Of a stretch of DNA of 64,000 nt, positions 25,203 to 34,845 are shown piece after piece. The stretch lies in contig NZ_LT670847.1 in NCBI RefSeq assembly GCF_900142895.1, positions 1,922,001-1,986,000 on the forward strand. The letters are read 5' to 3'. Positions within the stretch are counted from its first letter, which is position 1; the number at the start of each line of letters is the position of its first letter. A program made the translations under genes and the position numbers. Below the pieces are notes generated by a model. That model ran no database searches. It saw nothing but the letters and a program-made list of their open reading frames with translations, and was not told the DNA's origin. Origin of the DNA: Vreelandella subglaciescola (GTDB lineage: Bacteria; Pseudomonadota; Gammaproteobacteria; Pseudomonadales; Halomonadaceae).

Positions 25203-26602
25203 GCCAAAGGGTGGCATGGCGCGGGCTATGGCCGTGGCTGTGCGCGGCCAGCGTCGCGCTGTCACTGCTGCTGCTGGGGCTGCTGCTCGCGCTGCTGGTC
25301 AGCCGCGGGCTGGGGCATTTCTGGCCGGCGCCGCTGGAGGCCGTGACGCTTGCCTCGGGCGAAACCTTCGCCGGTGAAGCCATCCGCGAGGCCGAACTGC
25401 CCAACCGGCCGGGCCACGAACGGCTGTATTTTATCGGCAACCGCGATAGCCGCGAGCACGGCGCCCGCGGCGCGCGCTTTCGCTGGGTCGGCCTTGAGAG
25501 CATCCGCCAGCAGGCAACGCCCGCGCGGCTGGTGCGTCTGTCGCGCAGCCCCTGGGGCGATTTTATCGGCCGCCTTGAGGCCTTTGAACAAGGCGGCCAG
25601 CGGCTTGAAGGGGACGCCGCATGGCAAGCGCTCAGCCAGACGCTGGCGCAGCCGGAAAACACCCGCCCTGATGCGAAGCTGATCCTCAATCCGCTGAACG
25701 GTGAGGCCTTTGTTCAGCCCCTTACGGAGGTCTATCGCGCCTCGCGCCCCAACGCCATGAGCTGGCTTTCCAAAGTGCGTTACTGGGGTGACGGCGTGGG
25801 ACGATTTCTCAGCCAGGGGCCACGCGCGGCCAATACCGGCGGCGGCGTCTGGCCGGCGATTTTCGGCACCGTGGTGATGGTGATCGTGATGTCGGTCATC
25901 GTCATGCCGTTTGGCGTGCTGGCGGCGATTTATTTAAACGAGATCGCCGAGCAAAACCGCTTCACCCGGCTGGTACGCATCGGCGTGCGCAATCTGGCCG
26001 GCGTGCCGTCCATCGTCTACGGCGTGTTTGGGCTGGGCGCGTTTGTCTACGGCATCGGCTCGACCATGGATGAATGGTTTTTCAGCGACAGCCTGCCCTC
26101 GCCGACCTTTGGCACCGGCGGTCTGCTGTGGGCCTCGCTGACGCTGGCGCTGCTGACGCTGCCGGTGGTGATTGTGGCCACCGAAGAAGGCCTTGCGCGG
26201 ATTCCCGATGCCCAGCGCGAAGGTGCTGTGGCACTGGGCGCCACGCGACTGGAAACCTTGACGCGCGTGGTGCTGCCCATGACCGCGCCGGCCATGCTGA
26301 CCGCGCTGATTTTAGCCGTGGCGCGGGCCGCCGGCGAAGTCGCGCCGCTAATGCTGGTCGGGGTGGCCAAACTGGCGCCCCAGGTGCCGGTCGACGCGAC
26401 GTTTCCCTACCTGCATCTGGAACGCAAGTTCATGCACCTGGGCTACCATATTTTCGATACCGCCTTTCACGGCGACAGCGTGCAGGCCGCGATACCGCTG
26501 GTCTACGCCACCGCGCTGCTGCTGGTGCTGATTGTGCTGGTGCTTAACCTGACTGCCATTTTTCTGCGTCATCATCTGAGACGCAAACGCGCGACGACGT
26601 AA
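25199..26602 (+). CDS. pstA: Phosphate ABC transporter permease PstA
   Basis: The 467-residue permease starts at an ATG overlapping the pstC stop (ATGA). After a first helix (SVALSLLLLGLLLALLVSRG) comes a periplasmic insertion of about 150 residues, then the transmembrane core (VWPAIFGTVVMVIVMSVIVM...) and the EAA loop EGAVALGATRLETLTRVVLP. Partner of PstC in phosphate uptake. The insertion is typical of long-form PstA in pseudomonads and halomonads, absent in E. coli (296 aa). Confidence 0.9.
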   Translation: MSQRVAWRGLWPWLCAASVALSLLLLGLLLALLVSRGLGHFWPAPLEAVTLASGETFAGEAIREAELPNRPGHERLYFIGNRDSREHGARGARFRWVGLESIRQQATPARLVRLSRSPWGDFIGRLEAFEQGGQRLEGDAAWQALSQTLAQPENTRPDAKLILNPLNGEAFVQPLTEVYRASRPNAMSWLSKVRYWGDGVGRFLSQGPRAANTGGGVWPAIFGTVVMVIVMSVIVMPFGVLAAIYLNEIAEQNRFTRLVRIGVRNLAGVPSIVYGVFGLGAFVYGIGSTMDEWFFSDSLPSPTFGTGGLLWASLTLALLTLPVVIVATEEGLARIPDAQREGAVALGATRLETLTRVVLPMTAPAMLTALILAVARAAGEVAPLMLVGVAKLAPQVPVDATFPYLHLERKFMHLGYHIFDTAFHGDSVQAAIPLVYATALLLVLIVLVLNLTAIFLRHHLRRKRATT

Positions 26603-26629
26603 GCGGCGACGGCGTTAACGAGGACCGCC

Positions 26630-27472
26630 ATGCACGATGCTGAGATAAGGAAGGCTGAGATAAGCAACGCCGACATAAGGGCGGCGGGCAAAACGCCCGC
26701 GGTGCGCTTTGCCCCGGAACACAGTTCGCTGTGTCTCGAGAGGTTAACGCTGGCCTACGCCGGCAAACCGGCGCTGAATGACTTGACGCTGCAAATACCG
26801 CGCCACCGCATCACCGCGTTTATCGGCCCGTCGGGGTGTGGCAAGTCCACGCTGCTACGCGCGCTTAACCGGCTGCACGACCTCAATCCGGCGGTGACCC
26901 AGCAGGGCAGCATTACCTTTGAAGGTGAGGACATTCACGCGGCGCACACCAACGTGGCCGAGCTACGGCGGCGCATCGGCATGGTGTTTCAGACGCCGAA
27001 TCCGTTTCCCCTGTCGATTTATGAAAACGTGGCATTCGGGCTGCGGCTGCAAAATCGTTTGAAAAAGCGCCAGCGCGACGACGTGATTGAATGGGCGCTA
27101 CGCTCGGCGGCGCTGTGGGATGAAGTCAAAGACCGCCTGCATACGTCGGCCTGGCAGCTTTCCGGCGGCCAGCAGCAGCGTCTGGTGATCGCCCGCACGC
27201 TGGCGGTCAAACCCGACATTCTGCTGCTCGACGAGCCGGCCTCGGCGCTTGATCCGATTTCCACGCTCAAGATTGAAGAACTCATGGGCGACCTGAAACA
27301 CCAGCTCACGCTGGTGCTGGTCACCCACAACATGCAGCAGGCCGCCCGCGTGTCCGACTACACAGCGTTTGTCGACAACGGCCGGCTGATCGAATACGGC
27401 ACCACCGATGACATCTTTACCAACCCGCGCCTCCGGCGCACCGAAAACTACATTACCGGCCGCATGAACTAG
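26630..27472 (+). CDS. pstB: Phosphate ABC transporter ATP-binding protein PstB
   Basis: The 280-residue ATPase powers PstCA. It has Walker [18 protein letters not shown]-loop [18 protein letters not shown], signature [15 protein letters not shown], Walker [14 protein letters not shown] and the switch histidine in LVTHNMQQA. The first ~35 residues are a nonconserved extension compared with E. coli PstB (257 aa). ACGAGGA precedes the ATG. Confidence 0.95.
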   Translation: MHDAEIRKAEISNADIRAAGKTPAVRFAPEHSSLCLERLTLAYAGKPALNDLTLQIPRHRITAFIGPSGCGKSTLLRALNRLHDLNPAVTQQGSITFEGEDIHAAHTNVAELRRRIGMVFQTPNPFPLSIYENVAFGLRLQNRLKKRQRDDVIEWALRSAALWDEVKDRLHTSAWQLSGGQQQRLVIARTLAVKPDILLLDEPASALDPISTLKIEELMGDLKHQLTLVLVTHNMQQAARVSDYTAFVDNGRLIEYGTTDDIFTNPRLRRTENYITGRMN

Positions 27473-27512
27473 CTACACAGCGACGCGCCCGGCGACGCCC
27501 CAAGGAGTGCTC

Positions 27513-28238
27513 ATGGACATTACCCGCGACGTTCACAGTCAACATATTTCCCGCCAGTTCAATCAGGAACTGGAGGCGCTGAAAACCCACCTGATGACCA
27601 TGGGTGGCCTGGTGGAAAAACAGCTCAAGGAGGCCATCATCGCGCTGGCCGAAGGCGACAGCAAGCTGGCCGCCTACGTGCGCGATAACGACGAAGCGGT
27701 CAACGCGCTGCAGCTCCAGCTCGACAACGAGTGCACCCGGATACTCGCACGCCGCCAGCCTGCCGCCTCCGATCTACGCCTGGTGCTGGCGGTCATCCGT
27801 GCGACTTCGGATCTGGAGCGTATCGGCGATGAAGCCAGCAAGATCGCGCGTAATGCCATTACCTTAAGCGAAAGCAATGAGGCGGTACGCGGCCTGATCG
27901 AAGTGCGCCATATCAGCGATCACGTGCGCCACATGCTGCGCGACGCGCTGACCGCCTTTGCCCGCTTTGATACCCAGCTGGCCGTTAGCGTGGTCCGTGA
28001 GGACGAGCTGGTCGATAACGAATACAGCAGCGCCATGCGCTCACTGGTCACCTTTATGGTCGAAGACCCGCGTTCGCTATCGTCGGTGCTTAACGTCATG
28101 TGGATATTGCGCGCGCTGGAGCGCGTGGGCGACCACGCCGATAACCTGGCCGAACACGTGGTCTATCTGGTCAAAGGCATGGATATTCGCCACAGCGACG
28201 CCGATACGCTGGAGCAGGTCAACGACGAGAATGCTTGA
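27513..28238 (+). CDS. phoU: Phosphate signalling complex protein PhoU
   Basis: A 241-residue helical protein of two three-helix PhoU repeats, with the metal-binding acidic motifs ATSDLERIGDEASKIA and ALERVGDHADNLAEHVVYLV. PhoU links Pst transport status to PhoR and represses the regulon when phosphate is plentiful. The ATG at 27513 has AAGGAG at the right distance; the GTG at 27507 lies inside that ribosome site. It is the last gene of the pst series. Confidence 0.95.
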   Translation: MDITRDVHSQHISRQFNQELEALKTHLMTMGGLVEKQLKEAIIALAEGDSKLAAYVRDNDEAVNALQLQLDNECTRILARRQPAASDLRLVLAVIRATSDLERIGDEASKIARNAITLSESNEAVRGLIEVRHISDHVRHMLRDALTAFARFDTQLAVSVVREDELVDNEYSSAMRSLVTFMVEDPRSLSSVLNVMWILRALERVGDHADNLAEHVVYLVKGMDIRHSDADTLEQVNDENA

Positions 28239-28296
28239 CCCCTGAGCGTATTCGCCCTGCAATACGCGCTTTACGCCATCGTCATGAGGTCTTGCC

Positions 28297-29034
28297 ATGC
28301 TCAATGCGTTTAGCGCCATCGTTGAGGGCACCCGCTGGGTTTATCGTCCCGGCCTTCGGCGCTATGTATTTTTGCCCATCGTTATCAATCTGATCGTTTA
28401 CGTCGCGCTGTTGAGCGTGGTGATCAGCCGCTTCGAAGGCTGGCTGGCGCACTGGATGGGGCTGGTGCCCGGCTGGCTCGACTGGCTGTCGTGGCTGATC
28501 TGGCCGCTTTTCGTGCTGAGCCTGCTGGCGGTGATCTTTTTCACTTTTACGCTGGTGACCCAGCTGATCGCCGCGCCGCTGTACGGTTTTCTTGCCGCCA
28601 AGGTGGAGGTGGTCGCTACCGGCCGCGAACCGCTGGACGACCGCGGCCTGACCCGCACCGCGGTGGATGCGCTGGGCCGCGAACTGGTCAAGCTGGGGTA
28701 TATTCTGCCCCGGGCGATGGTGCTGTTCATCATCAGCTGGATACCCGGCATCAACCTGTTTGCGCCGCTGTTATGGGCGCTGTTTTCCGCCTGGATGATG
28801 GCCATCAGCTACCTCGACTATCCCATGGATAACAACAAGGTGAGCTTTGCCGACATGCGCGGCAGACTCAAGCGCCGCTGGTGGCACAGCCTGAGCTACG
28901 GCGGCGCAGTGACGCTGATCACCTGGCTACCGCTGGCCAACCTGTTTTTGATTCCCGGCGCGGTGGCCGGCGCGGTGCTGATGTGGGACGCTCACTACCG
29001 CACGCCTTTACCCGTTAACAGGAATTCATCATGA
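28297..29034 (+). CDS. cysZ: Sulfate transporter CysZ
   Basis: The 245-residue EI24/CysZ-family inner-membrane protein has several hydrophobic segments (VFLPIVINLIVYVALLSVVI; LIWPLFVLSLLAVIFFTFTL; and two near the C-terminus) and the family segment SYLDYPMDNNKVSFADMR. CysZ mediates sulfate uptake for cysteine synthesis and complements cysJI at the other end of the window. It lies 58 bp after phoU on the same strand and is convergent with phoR. Length is close to E. coli CysZ (253). Confidence 0.9.
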   Translation: MLNAFSAIVEGTRWVYRPGLRRYVFLPIVINLIVYVALLSVVISRFEGWLAHWMGLVPGWLDWLSWLIWPLFVLSLLAVIFFTFTLVTQLIAAPLYGFLAAKVEVVATGREPLDDRGLTRTAVDALGRELVKLGYILPRAMVLFIISWIPGINLFAPLLWALFSAWMMAISYLDYPMDNNKVSFADMRGRLKRRWWHSLSYGGAVTLITWLPLANLFLIPGAVAGAVLMWDAHYRTPLPVNRNSS

Positions 29035-29074
29035 GCATGAGCGACGGTGTGATGCAGAGCGCCGCCACAAGCGG

Positions 29075-30379
29075 CTAGGGGCGCAGCCGTACGGGCGCAA
29101 ACGCGCAGCGAAACAGCGCCCCGGCGCCGGGGTGGGAGTCAATTTCGAGGTGGGCGTCGTGGCGCAGCAGCACGTGCTTGACGATGGCCAGCCCCAGCCC
29201 GGTGCCGCCGCTGGCCGTGCTGCGGCTTTTATCCACGCGATAAAAGCGCTCGGTCAGACGCGGAATATGCATCGGGTCGATCCCTTCGCCGTCGTCTTCC
29301 ACCTCGATAAAGCCGCCGCTGGCATCGCTGCGCCAGCGCAGCACAATGCGGCTGCCCTCGGGGGTATAGCGCACGGCGTTGAAGGCCAGATTGGAGACCG
29401 CGCTTTGCAGCTCCGCCTCGCTGCCCAGCAGCGCCGCCCGGCCCGCTTCCCCGCGCTCAATCTCGACCTCAACCTCGATGACGTGGCGATCGCCGGAAAG
29501 CGCGCGCGCATCAAAGGCAATGCGCTCAAGCAGCGCCTCCGGCGCCAGCCGCGCGTGATCCTCCCCGCCCTGATCAATCTCCAGCCTTGAGAGCAGCAGC
29601 AGATCATTGACCAGATTCTGCATCCGTGACGCCTGCGCCTGCATCTGCCCGATGCCGCGCCCCAGACGTGGCGGCAGGGTGTCGGCCAGGTCGCCGTAGG
29701 TTTCCAGATACCCCGCCAGCACGGTCAGCGGGGTGCGCAGCTCGTGGGACACGTTGGCGACAAAGTCGCGGCGCATCTGCTCAAGGCGGTGCAGGCGGGT
29801 AATGTCCCGCGCCATCAGCAGCCGTTCGCCGTCGCCGTAGCGGGTCACCTGATATTCCAGAATGCAGCGCTCATCAATGGGGGAAATCAGGGTCAGCGGC
29901 TCGGCGTAGTCGCAGCCGGCAAAATAGCGCACAAAACGCGGGTCGCGCAGCAGGTTGGTGATGTGCTGGCCGCGGTCGTGGCCGGCTACCAGCCCGAGCA
30001 TGTCGGTCGCGGCGCTATTCCACCATTGCATATCGCCGTGGCGGTCGAGCATCACCACGCTCTCGCGCAGGGCTTCGGACGACTGCTGAATTCGCTCGAG
30101 CCTGGCCTGCAGGCGGTTCTGGATCAGGTGCTGGGCTTTCTGGTAGCGGTACAGCCGGTCAAACAGCTCGCCCCACAGGCCGGGCGCCACCGGGGGCTCT
30201 GCCCGGGGAGTGCGGGTCAGCCAGCGGTACAGCGCGCGCAGGCGGATCAGGTGGATGGCAAGCGTAGCCCCCAGCCCAACGGCCAACCCCAGCGCCCAGG
30301 CTCCAAGCAGGCTGCCCAGCCCCACGCCCAGCGCGGCCAGCCCGGCCAGCTGCCAGAGTTCACGGCTCCACAGGCGCAC
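29075..30379 (-). CDS. phoR: Phosphate regulon sensor histidine kinase PhoR
   Basis: A 434-residue membrane kinase: two N-terminal helices without a periplasmic domain (about 8-47), a PAS region (about 100-200), the HisKA box FVANVSHELRTPLTVLAGYLE with the phosphorylated His, and an HATPase domain with N (FNAVRYTPEGS), G1 (DDGEGI) and G2 (GGTGLGLAIVKHV) boxes. It phosphorylates PhoB under low phosphate, through contact with Pst/PhoU. It starts at GTG 30379, 6 bp after the phoB stop. Confidence 0.93.
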   Translation of the reverse strand: MRLWSRELWQLAGLAALGVGLGSLLGAWALGLAVGLGATLAIHLIRLRALYRWLTRTPRAEPPVAPGLWGELFDRLYRYQKAQHLIQNRLQARLERIQQSSEALRESVVMLDRHGDMQWWNSAATDMLGLVAGHDRGQHITNLLRDPRFVRYFAGCDYAEPLTLISPIDERCILEYQVTRYGDGERLLMARDITRLHRLEQMRRDFVANVSHELRTPLTVLAGYLETYGDLADTLPPRLGRGIGQMQAQASRMQNLVNDLLLLSRLEIDQGGEDHARLAPEALLERIAFDARALSGDRHVIEVEVEIERGEAGRAALLGSEAELQSAVSNLAFNAVRYTPEGSRIVLRWRSDASGGFIEVEDDGEGIDPMHIPRLTERFYRVDKSRSTASGGTGLGLAIVKHVLLRHDAHLEIDSHPGAGALFRCAFAPVRLRP

Positions 30380-30385
30380 GCGGCG

Positions 30386-31075
30386 TTATACCTGCGCGGA
30401 AAAGCGGTAGCCGGTGCCTCGCACCGTCTGCACCAGCGCCTGATGCGGCTGGCCAAGCGCCTTGCGCAGCCGACGGATGTGAACATCCACGGTGCGCTCT
30501 TCCACGTAAACGTTGCCGCCCCAAACCTGATCCAGCAGCTGGCCGCGGGTGTAAACGCGCTCCTGATGGGTGATGAAAAACTGCAGCAGGCGATATTCGG
30601 TGGGGCCCAGATCCAGCAGCTGGCCATGGATACTGACCCGGTGGCTGACCGGATCCAGCCGCAGGCCGTCGATCTCGATGGCGTCTTCCACGCCCTGGGG
30701 CGTAGTGCGGCGCAGCACCGCCTTGAGCCGGGCCACCAGTTCGCGGGGCGAGAAGGGCTTGGTGATGTAGTCGTCCGCGCCGGCCTCAAGCCCTTGAATC
30801 TTGTTATCTTCTTCGCTTTTGGCGGTCAGCATGATGATCGGCAGCTCGGCGGTGGCGGTATCACGCTTGAGCCGCCGGGCAAGCTCGATGCCGCTGGCGC
30901 CGGGCAACATCCAGTCAAGCAGCACCAGATCGGGGCGATGGTCAACGACCATGGCGTGGGCATCCTGGACGTTGTCGGCCTCCAGCACGCGGTAGTCGGC
31001 CATTTCCAGCGCCACGGCGATCATGTCGCGAATGGGGGCTTCGTCTTCAACGAGCAACACGGTCTTGGCGGTCAT
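30386..31075 (-). CDS. phoB: Phosphate regulon response regulator PhoB
   Basis: A 229-residue OmpR/PhoB-type regulator. The receiver domain has [11 protein letters not shown], the phosphorylated Asp in [13 protein letters not shown], and Lys in [16 protein letters not shown]. The winged-helix domain ends [13 protein letters not shown]...[15 protein letters not shown]. It activates pst and phoBR genes at Pho boxes, two of which lie directly upstream (31119-31169). phoR follows immediately. Confidence 0.95.
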   Translation of the reverse strand: MTAKTVLLVEDEAPIRDMIAVALEMADYRVLEADNVQDAHAMVVDHRPDLVLLDWMLPGASGIELARRLKRDTATAELPIIMLTAKSEEDNKIQGLEAGADDYITKPFSPRELVARLKAVLRRTTPQGVEDAIEIDGLRLDPVSHRVSIHGQLLDLGPTEYRLLQFFITHQERVYTRGQLLDQVWGGNVYVEERTVDVHIRRLRKALGQPHQALVQTVRGTGYRFSAQV

Positions 31076-31118
31076 GCAAAACCCTCACGATGTTAATCAG
31101 ACGGCGTTTAACGCCGCG

Positions 31119-31169
31119 ATGACAGTAGCATGACGATCTCACCATGACTTGATGACAGGGGCATGACAC
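31119..31169 (-). promoter_or_regulatory. Two Pho boxes upstream of phoB
   Basis: On the minus strand, box 1 (31169-31152) reads GTGTCAT-GCCC-CTGTCAT and box 2 (31136-31119) reads TCGTCAT-GCTA-CTGTCAT. Both keep the 7-4-7 spacing of the PhoB consensus; box 1 has a single mismatch. They are 33 bp apart, three 11-bp steps, on one face of the helix. They lie 44-94 bp before the phoB ATG, as expected for an autoregulated phoBR promoter. Confidence 0.8.
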
Positions 31170-31176
31170 CGTCGGT

Positions 31177-32067
31177 TTATCCCACGGCCGGCCACAGGCT
31201 CAGCGCAATGCCGGCGAAGACTAAAAGCCCCGACCAGAAGTTGTTCAAAAATCCCTGAAAGCAGCGCTCGCGGTCGCGCCCGCGAATCAGCCACTGCTGG
31301 TAGACAAAGGTCGCCGCCATGCCGGAAAGCCCCAGCCAGAAAAACCCGCCCGGGGCCAACCGCAGCCCCGCCCAGGCCAGACACCCCAGCGCGATCAGCT
31401 GAAACACGCCGATCATCAGCTTGTCGGCGCGGCCGAACAGCACGGCAGTGGATTTCACCCCGATCTTGAGATCGTCGTCGCGGTCGACCATGGCGTACTG
31501 GGTATCGTAGGCCACCGTCCACGCCACGTTGGCGGCGAAGAGCAGCCATGCCTCCACCGGTACGTGTCCCAGCACCGCTCCGTAGGCCATGGGAATCGCC
31601 CAGGAAAACGCCGCCCCCAGAAAGAACTGCGGAAGGTTGGTGTAACGCTTCATGAACGGGTAGATAAACGCCAGCACCACGCCGCCAAGCGACAGCAGAA
31701 TGGTGAACAGGTTGGTCATCAGCACCAGAATGAACGCCACTACGACCAAGCCGACAAACAGCCCCTTGGCCTCATTCTCGCTGATGCGTCCGGTGGCCAG
31801 CGGGCGTTTTTTCGTGCGCTTGACGTGGCCGTCGACGTGGCGGTCGGCGTAGTCGTTGACCACGCAGCCGGCGGCGCGCATGACGTACACACCGGCCACG
31901 AAAATCAGCAGCACGCCGCGCCCCGGCACGCCGTCAGCGGCCAGCCACAGCGCCCAGAGCGTCGGCCACATCAGAAGCCAGGTGCCGATGGGGCGATCAA
32001 GCCGGGTCAGATGAAGAAAATCCGCTACCCGCGAAAACCCCGTTGGCCGCAACAAAGAACGATCCAT
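31177..32067 (-). CDS. ubiA: 4-Hydroxybenzoate polyprenyltransferase
   Basis: The 296-residue inner-membrane enzyme attaches the polyprenyl tail to 4-hydroxybenzoate, the second step of ubiquinone synthesis. The aspartate-rich motif [20 protein letters not shown] binds the Mg-diphosphate, and the second motif [20 protein letters not shown] is also present. About eight or nine helices; E. coli UbiA has 290 residues. ubiC lies 96 bp upstream on the same strand, so the two steps are encoded together. Confidence 0.95.
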   Translation of the reverse strand: MDRSLLRPTGFSRVADFLHLTRLDRPIGTWLLMWPTLWALWLAADGVPGRGVLLIFVAGVYVMRAAGCVVNDYADRHVDGHVKRTKKRPLATGRISENEAKGLFVGLVVVAFILVLMTNLFTILLSLGGVVLAFIYPFMKRYTNLPQFFLGAAFSWAIPMAYGAVLGHVPVEAWLLFAANVAWTVAYDTQYAMVDRDDDLKIGVKSTAVLFGRADKLMIGVFQLIALGCLAWAGLRLAPGGFFWLGLSGMAATFVYQQWLIRGRDRERCFQGFLNNFWSGLLVFAGIALSLWPAVG

Positions 32068-32163
32068 GCCCTACCTCTTTATCAAAAATACGTCTGGATT
32101 GTGTCTGCACAGACCAGAGTTTGTGCGAAAAATCGTCGAGCGCAGGCATTTTTCGGACAAAGC

Positions 32164-32679
32164 CTAGCGTGACGGCAGGCCCAGTTCATCCGCCATCGCG
32201 GGGAGAAAATACTCCTGCACCAGCAGCGCCAGCCGGCCGTGGCGAAACACCGAACGCCGCCCCCAGAGGCTGTCCGCGGCGATAAAGCGCGGCAGATTGT
32301 CGGTAACTTCCAGCGGGCGGCGATCAAGCCCCGGCTGGCGGAACAGCCAGCTGCCCAGCGAGCGCTCGCCCAGCGCATATAAACGCTGGCCCCGCAGGGT
32401 GGCAAGCGGCGCCACCGAGCGCGCCACGACCCAGGGCGAACCGTCCAGGCACAGCGCGACTTCGCGCTGCCAGACATAGCGCTTGGCGTCGATACCCAGC
32501 GCGCGCGCCTCGTCGGCAAACGGATAGCCCACGCGTTGGCGCAGCAGGCGCACGCTAAAGCGCCGCGCACCGCCGGCGGCGATCAAGCGCGCGGTGAGCG
32601 AATCCGTCGATGCGACCCAGCGCCACCAGTGCGGCGACATTATTGGGCGGGCGGCGCTAACCGGCCGCCATGTTGGCAT
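32164..32679 (-). CDS. ubiC: Chorismate lyase
   Basis: UbiC converts chorismate to 4-hydroxybenzoate and pyruvate, the first ubiquinone step, feeding UbiA next door. The family segments REVALCLDGSPWVVARSVAP (with the active-site Arg), LGSWLFR and SLWGRRSVFRHGRLALLVQEYFLP are clear. From ATG 32679 the product has 171 residues, close to E. coli UbiC (165). An upstream in-frame GTG at 32724 would give 186. Neither start has a strong ribosome site, so the N-terminus is uncertain. Confidence 0.88.
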   Translation of the reverse strand: MPTWRPVSAARPIMSPHWWRWVASTDSLTARLIAAGGARRFSVRLLRQRVGYPFADEARALGIDAKRYVWQREVALCLDGSPWVVARSVAPLATLRGQRLYALGERSLGSWLFRQPGLDRRPLEVTDNLPRFIAADSLWGRRSVFRHGRLALLVQEYFLPAMADELGLPSR

Positions 32680-32806
32680 AACACGGCTGTTGATGGCGTT
32701 GGCTTGCAAAACGCGGCCTTCCACGACAGAAACGAAGGGCGCTAGTGTAACATGGGCCTATGAATACGCTTTTACCCAGACGCCGTGATTAACCTCAGGG
32801 GAATAC

Positions 32807-33988
32807 ATGCCCGCTCAACACGCCGACCTGGTGATTATCGGTACCGGCATGGCCGGGGTTGGCCTGGCCCGCGCGCTGCGCCGCGAAGGCGATACGCGAA
32901 CGCTTGCGCTGATCAGCCAGGACGCCGGCGAGGCCTACAGCAAACCGCTGCTCTCCACCGGCTTCGCCAAGCGCTTGCCGCCGGACAGGCTCGCCCAGCG
33001 CAGCGCCGCCGCGCTTGCCGACGAGCTCGACGCCACGCTGTGGCCACGCACCGCGGTCATCGCCATCGACCCCGACGCGCGCCGGCTGACGCTCGCCCCG
33101 CGCGACGCGCACAATATGACCCTAAGCTTTAACGATCTGGTACTGGCCACCGGCGCCGCCCCGCGCCTGCCTTTCACCCTGCCGGCCGAGGCCGCCCCGC
33201 GCTGCTTTACGGTCAACGACCTTGACGACTACCGGCGCTTTTACTCAGCCCTGGGCGAGCACCCCGCGCGGGTCGCGGTGATCGGCGCGGGGCTTGTCGG
33301 CTGCGAGTTTGCCAACGACCTGCACGCCGGCGGCCATCAGGTCAGCCTGATCGCCCCGGAATCTACCCCGCTGCCGCGGCTTTTGCCCGAGCCGCTGGGC
33401 GAAGCGCTGGGCGAGGCCTTTAGCGCGGCGGGCATCGAGCTGGCCCTTGGCCGAACGCCCGAGCGCATCAGCATCGACGCCGACGACAACCTCGCCCTGA
33501 AACTCGACAACGGCGTCACCCTTCACGCCGACGTCGCCCTGCTAGCCACCGGCCTGGCCCCGCGCACCGAGCTTGCCGGCGCCTGCGGGCTTGAGGTGAG
33601 CGCCAGCGGCATAACCGTCGACCGCACGCTGGCTACCTCGCAGCCGCACATTTATGCGCTGGGCGACGCGGCCTGCATCGACGGCGTCAACGCCATGTAC
33701 GTCCAGCCGCTGCAGGCAAGCGCCAGGGCGCTGGCCCAAACCCTGGGCGGCACGCCCACGCCGGTGCGCTTTGGCGCCTGGCCGGTGATCGTTAAAACGC
33801 CGCTGCTGCCGGTGGTGGCCTACCCACCGATTGCGCCCCCCGCGCGCTGGCGGATTGAGGCCGACGGCAGCGATATCAGTGCCCTGGCGGAAGACAAAAA
33901 CGGTCGTTTGCTTGGTTTTGCGTTGACAGGCGGCTGCGTGAAAAGGAAAGTGGAGCTTTCCAGAGCGGCACCAGCGCTGCTAGGCTGA
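32807..33988 (+). CDS. Rubredoxin-NAD+ reductase-like FAD oxidoreductase
   Basis: A 393-residue two-dinucleotide-binding flavoprotein with FAD site DLVIIGTGMAGVGLARALRR, NAD site RVAVIGAGLVGCEFANDLHA, ATG motif DLVLATGAAPR and the GD motif HIYALGDAACIDG. It resembles RubB/AlkT rubredoxin reductases, which pass electrons from NADH to rubredoxin. In Pseudomonas the same neighbourhood (ubiC side, HU side) includes rubredoxin genes; none is seen here, so its partner must be elsewhere or different. It is divergent from ubiC. Confidence 0.82.
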   Translation: MPAQHADLVIIGTGMAGVGLARALRREGDTRTLALISQDAGEAYSKPLLSTGFAKRLPPDRLAQRSAAALADELDATLWPRTAVIAIDPDARRLTLAPRDAHNMTLSFNDLVLATGAAPRLPFTLPAEAAPRCFTVNDLDDYRRFYSALGEHPARVAVIGAGLVGCEFANDLHAGGHQVSLIAPESTPLPRLLPEPLGEALGEAFSAAGIELALGRTPERISIDADDNLALKLDNGVTLHADVALLATGLAPRTELAGACGLEVSASGITVDRTLATSQPHIYALGDAACIDGVNAMYVQPLQASARALAQTLGGTPTPVRFGAWPVIVKTPLLPVVAYPPIAPPARWRIEADGSDISALAEDKNGRLLGFALTGGCVKRKVELSRAAPALLG

Positions 33989-34107
33989 TTTTGCCGCCGG
34001 CACCACCGCGGCGTACTTGATAGACCCGAGGTGCCGGATTACCCCACGCACCTGAAGAATACGTAGCTGATTAATACGTACCTGATTAACTCCAAGGGAG
34101 ATACCTT

Positions 34108-34380
34108 ATGCGCAAACCCGAACTGGCTGCCGCCATTGCCCAAAGCGCCGACCTGTCCAAAGACAAGGCCGGTCAGGTCCTCAACGTGATTCTTGATGAA
34201 ATTACCCACAGCGTCGCCAAGGGTGACGACGTGGCGCTGATCGGTTTTGGTACCTTTACCGTTCGCGAACGTGCCGCACGTACCGGCAAGAACCCGCAGA
34301 CCGGCGCCCCGCTGCAGATTCCGGCCAGCAAGAACGTAGCCTTTAAGCCGGGTAAAGCGCTCAAGGATGCGGTTTCCTGA
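34108..34380 (+). CDS. hupA: DNA-binding protein HU
   Basis: A 90-residue histone-like protein with the HU fold and the DNA-binding arm sequence GFGTFTVRERAARTGKNPQT, then the GAPLQIPASKNVAFKPGKAL end with Pro in the intercalating position. It compacts and bends DNA. A good AGGGAGA ribosome site precedes the ATG. The stop overlaps the next ATG by one base (TGATG), so the SCP2-like gene is coupled to it. I chose the alpha-type symbol from gene order; it could be named hupB. Confidence 0.93.
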   Translation: MRKPELAAAIAQSADLSKDKAGQVLNVILDEITHSVAKGDDVALIGFGTFTVRERAARTGKNPQTGAPLQIPASKNVAFKPGKALKDAVS

Positions 34381-34736
34381 TGAAACTCAGGCTTGCGCTG
34401 TGGTTTCTGGGCGTGCTGCTCAAACGCGCGCTGCGCCGCAAGCCGCGCTTTATCGAGCAGCTGGAAAAAATGCGCGGCATGGACTTCGGGATTGCCACCG
34501 AGGATCTCTCCATTGCCCGCTACTATCGCATGTCGCCCGAGGGCATTCAGACGGACACGGGCCTGCCCACCGATCTGGATCTGGAGCTACGCTTTGCCGA
34601 CGCACAATCAGCCCTCGCGGTGCTGAAAAAGCCCACGTCCAAGGCGTTTCTTGACGGCATGATGCAGGACAAGGTGCGTCTGGTCGGCGACTCGGCCGAC
34701 ATGACGCGGCTGCAAAAGCTGCTCAAGCACCTGTAA
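34380..34736 (+). CDS. SCP2-like lipid-binding domain protein (hypothetical)
   Basis: A 118-residue protein coupled to HU. The N-terminus is basic and hydrophobic (LALWFLGVLLKRALRRKPRF). From about residue 55, DTGLPTDLDLELRFADAQSA, then FLDGMMQDKVRLVGDSADMT and LQKLLKHL, follow the sterol-carrier-protein-2 pattern (sink of hydrophobic residues, then G-k-v-x-v-x-G-D). SCP2-like domains bind lipids; UbiJ/UbiT relatives act in ubiquinone synthesis. A direct role here is not shown. No catalytic residues are recognised. Confidence 0.65.
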   Translation: MKLRLALWFLGVLLKRALRRKPRFIEQLEKMRGMDFGIATEDLSIARYYRMSPEGIQTDTGLPTDLDLELRFADAQSALAVLKKPTSKAFLDGMMQDKVRLVGDSADMTRLQKLLKHL

Positions 34737-34845
34737 CGGCCGGCCGTTGGCGCGCCAGTTGCGCGGCTGATCTCAAGCCCGCAGGTACGCATTTTACGCA
34801 TAACGCCCCGCGGCATTGGGCGTAGAATGCTGACCTGTCGGGCTT

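Noticed and set aside
29031..29078. A 15-codon frame after cysZ with an AGGA site
   Set aside because: Too short to judge, overlaps the end of phoR, and has no recognisable feature.
29744..31096. A 450-codon open frame on the plus strand
   Set aside because: It lies antisense to phoB and phoR, both with full motif sets; high GC gives long spurious frames.
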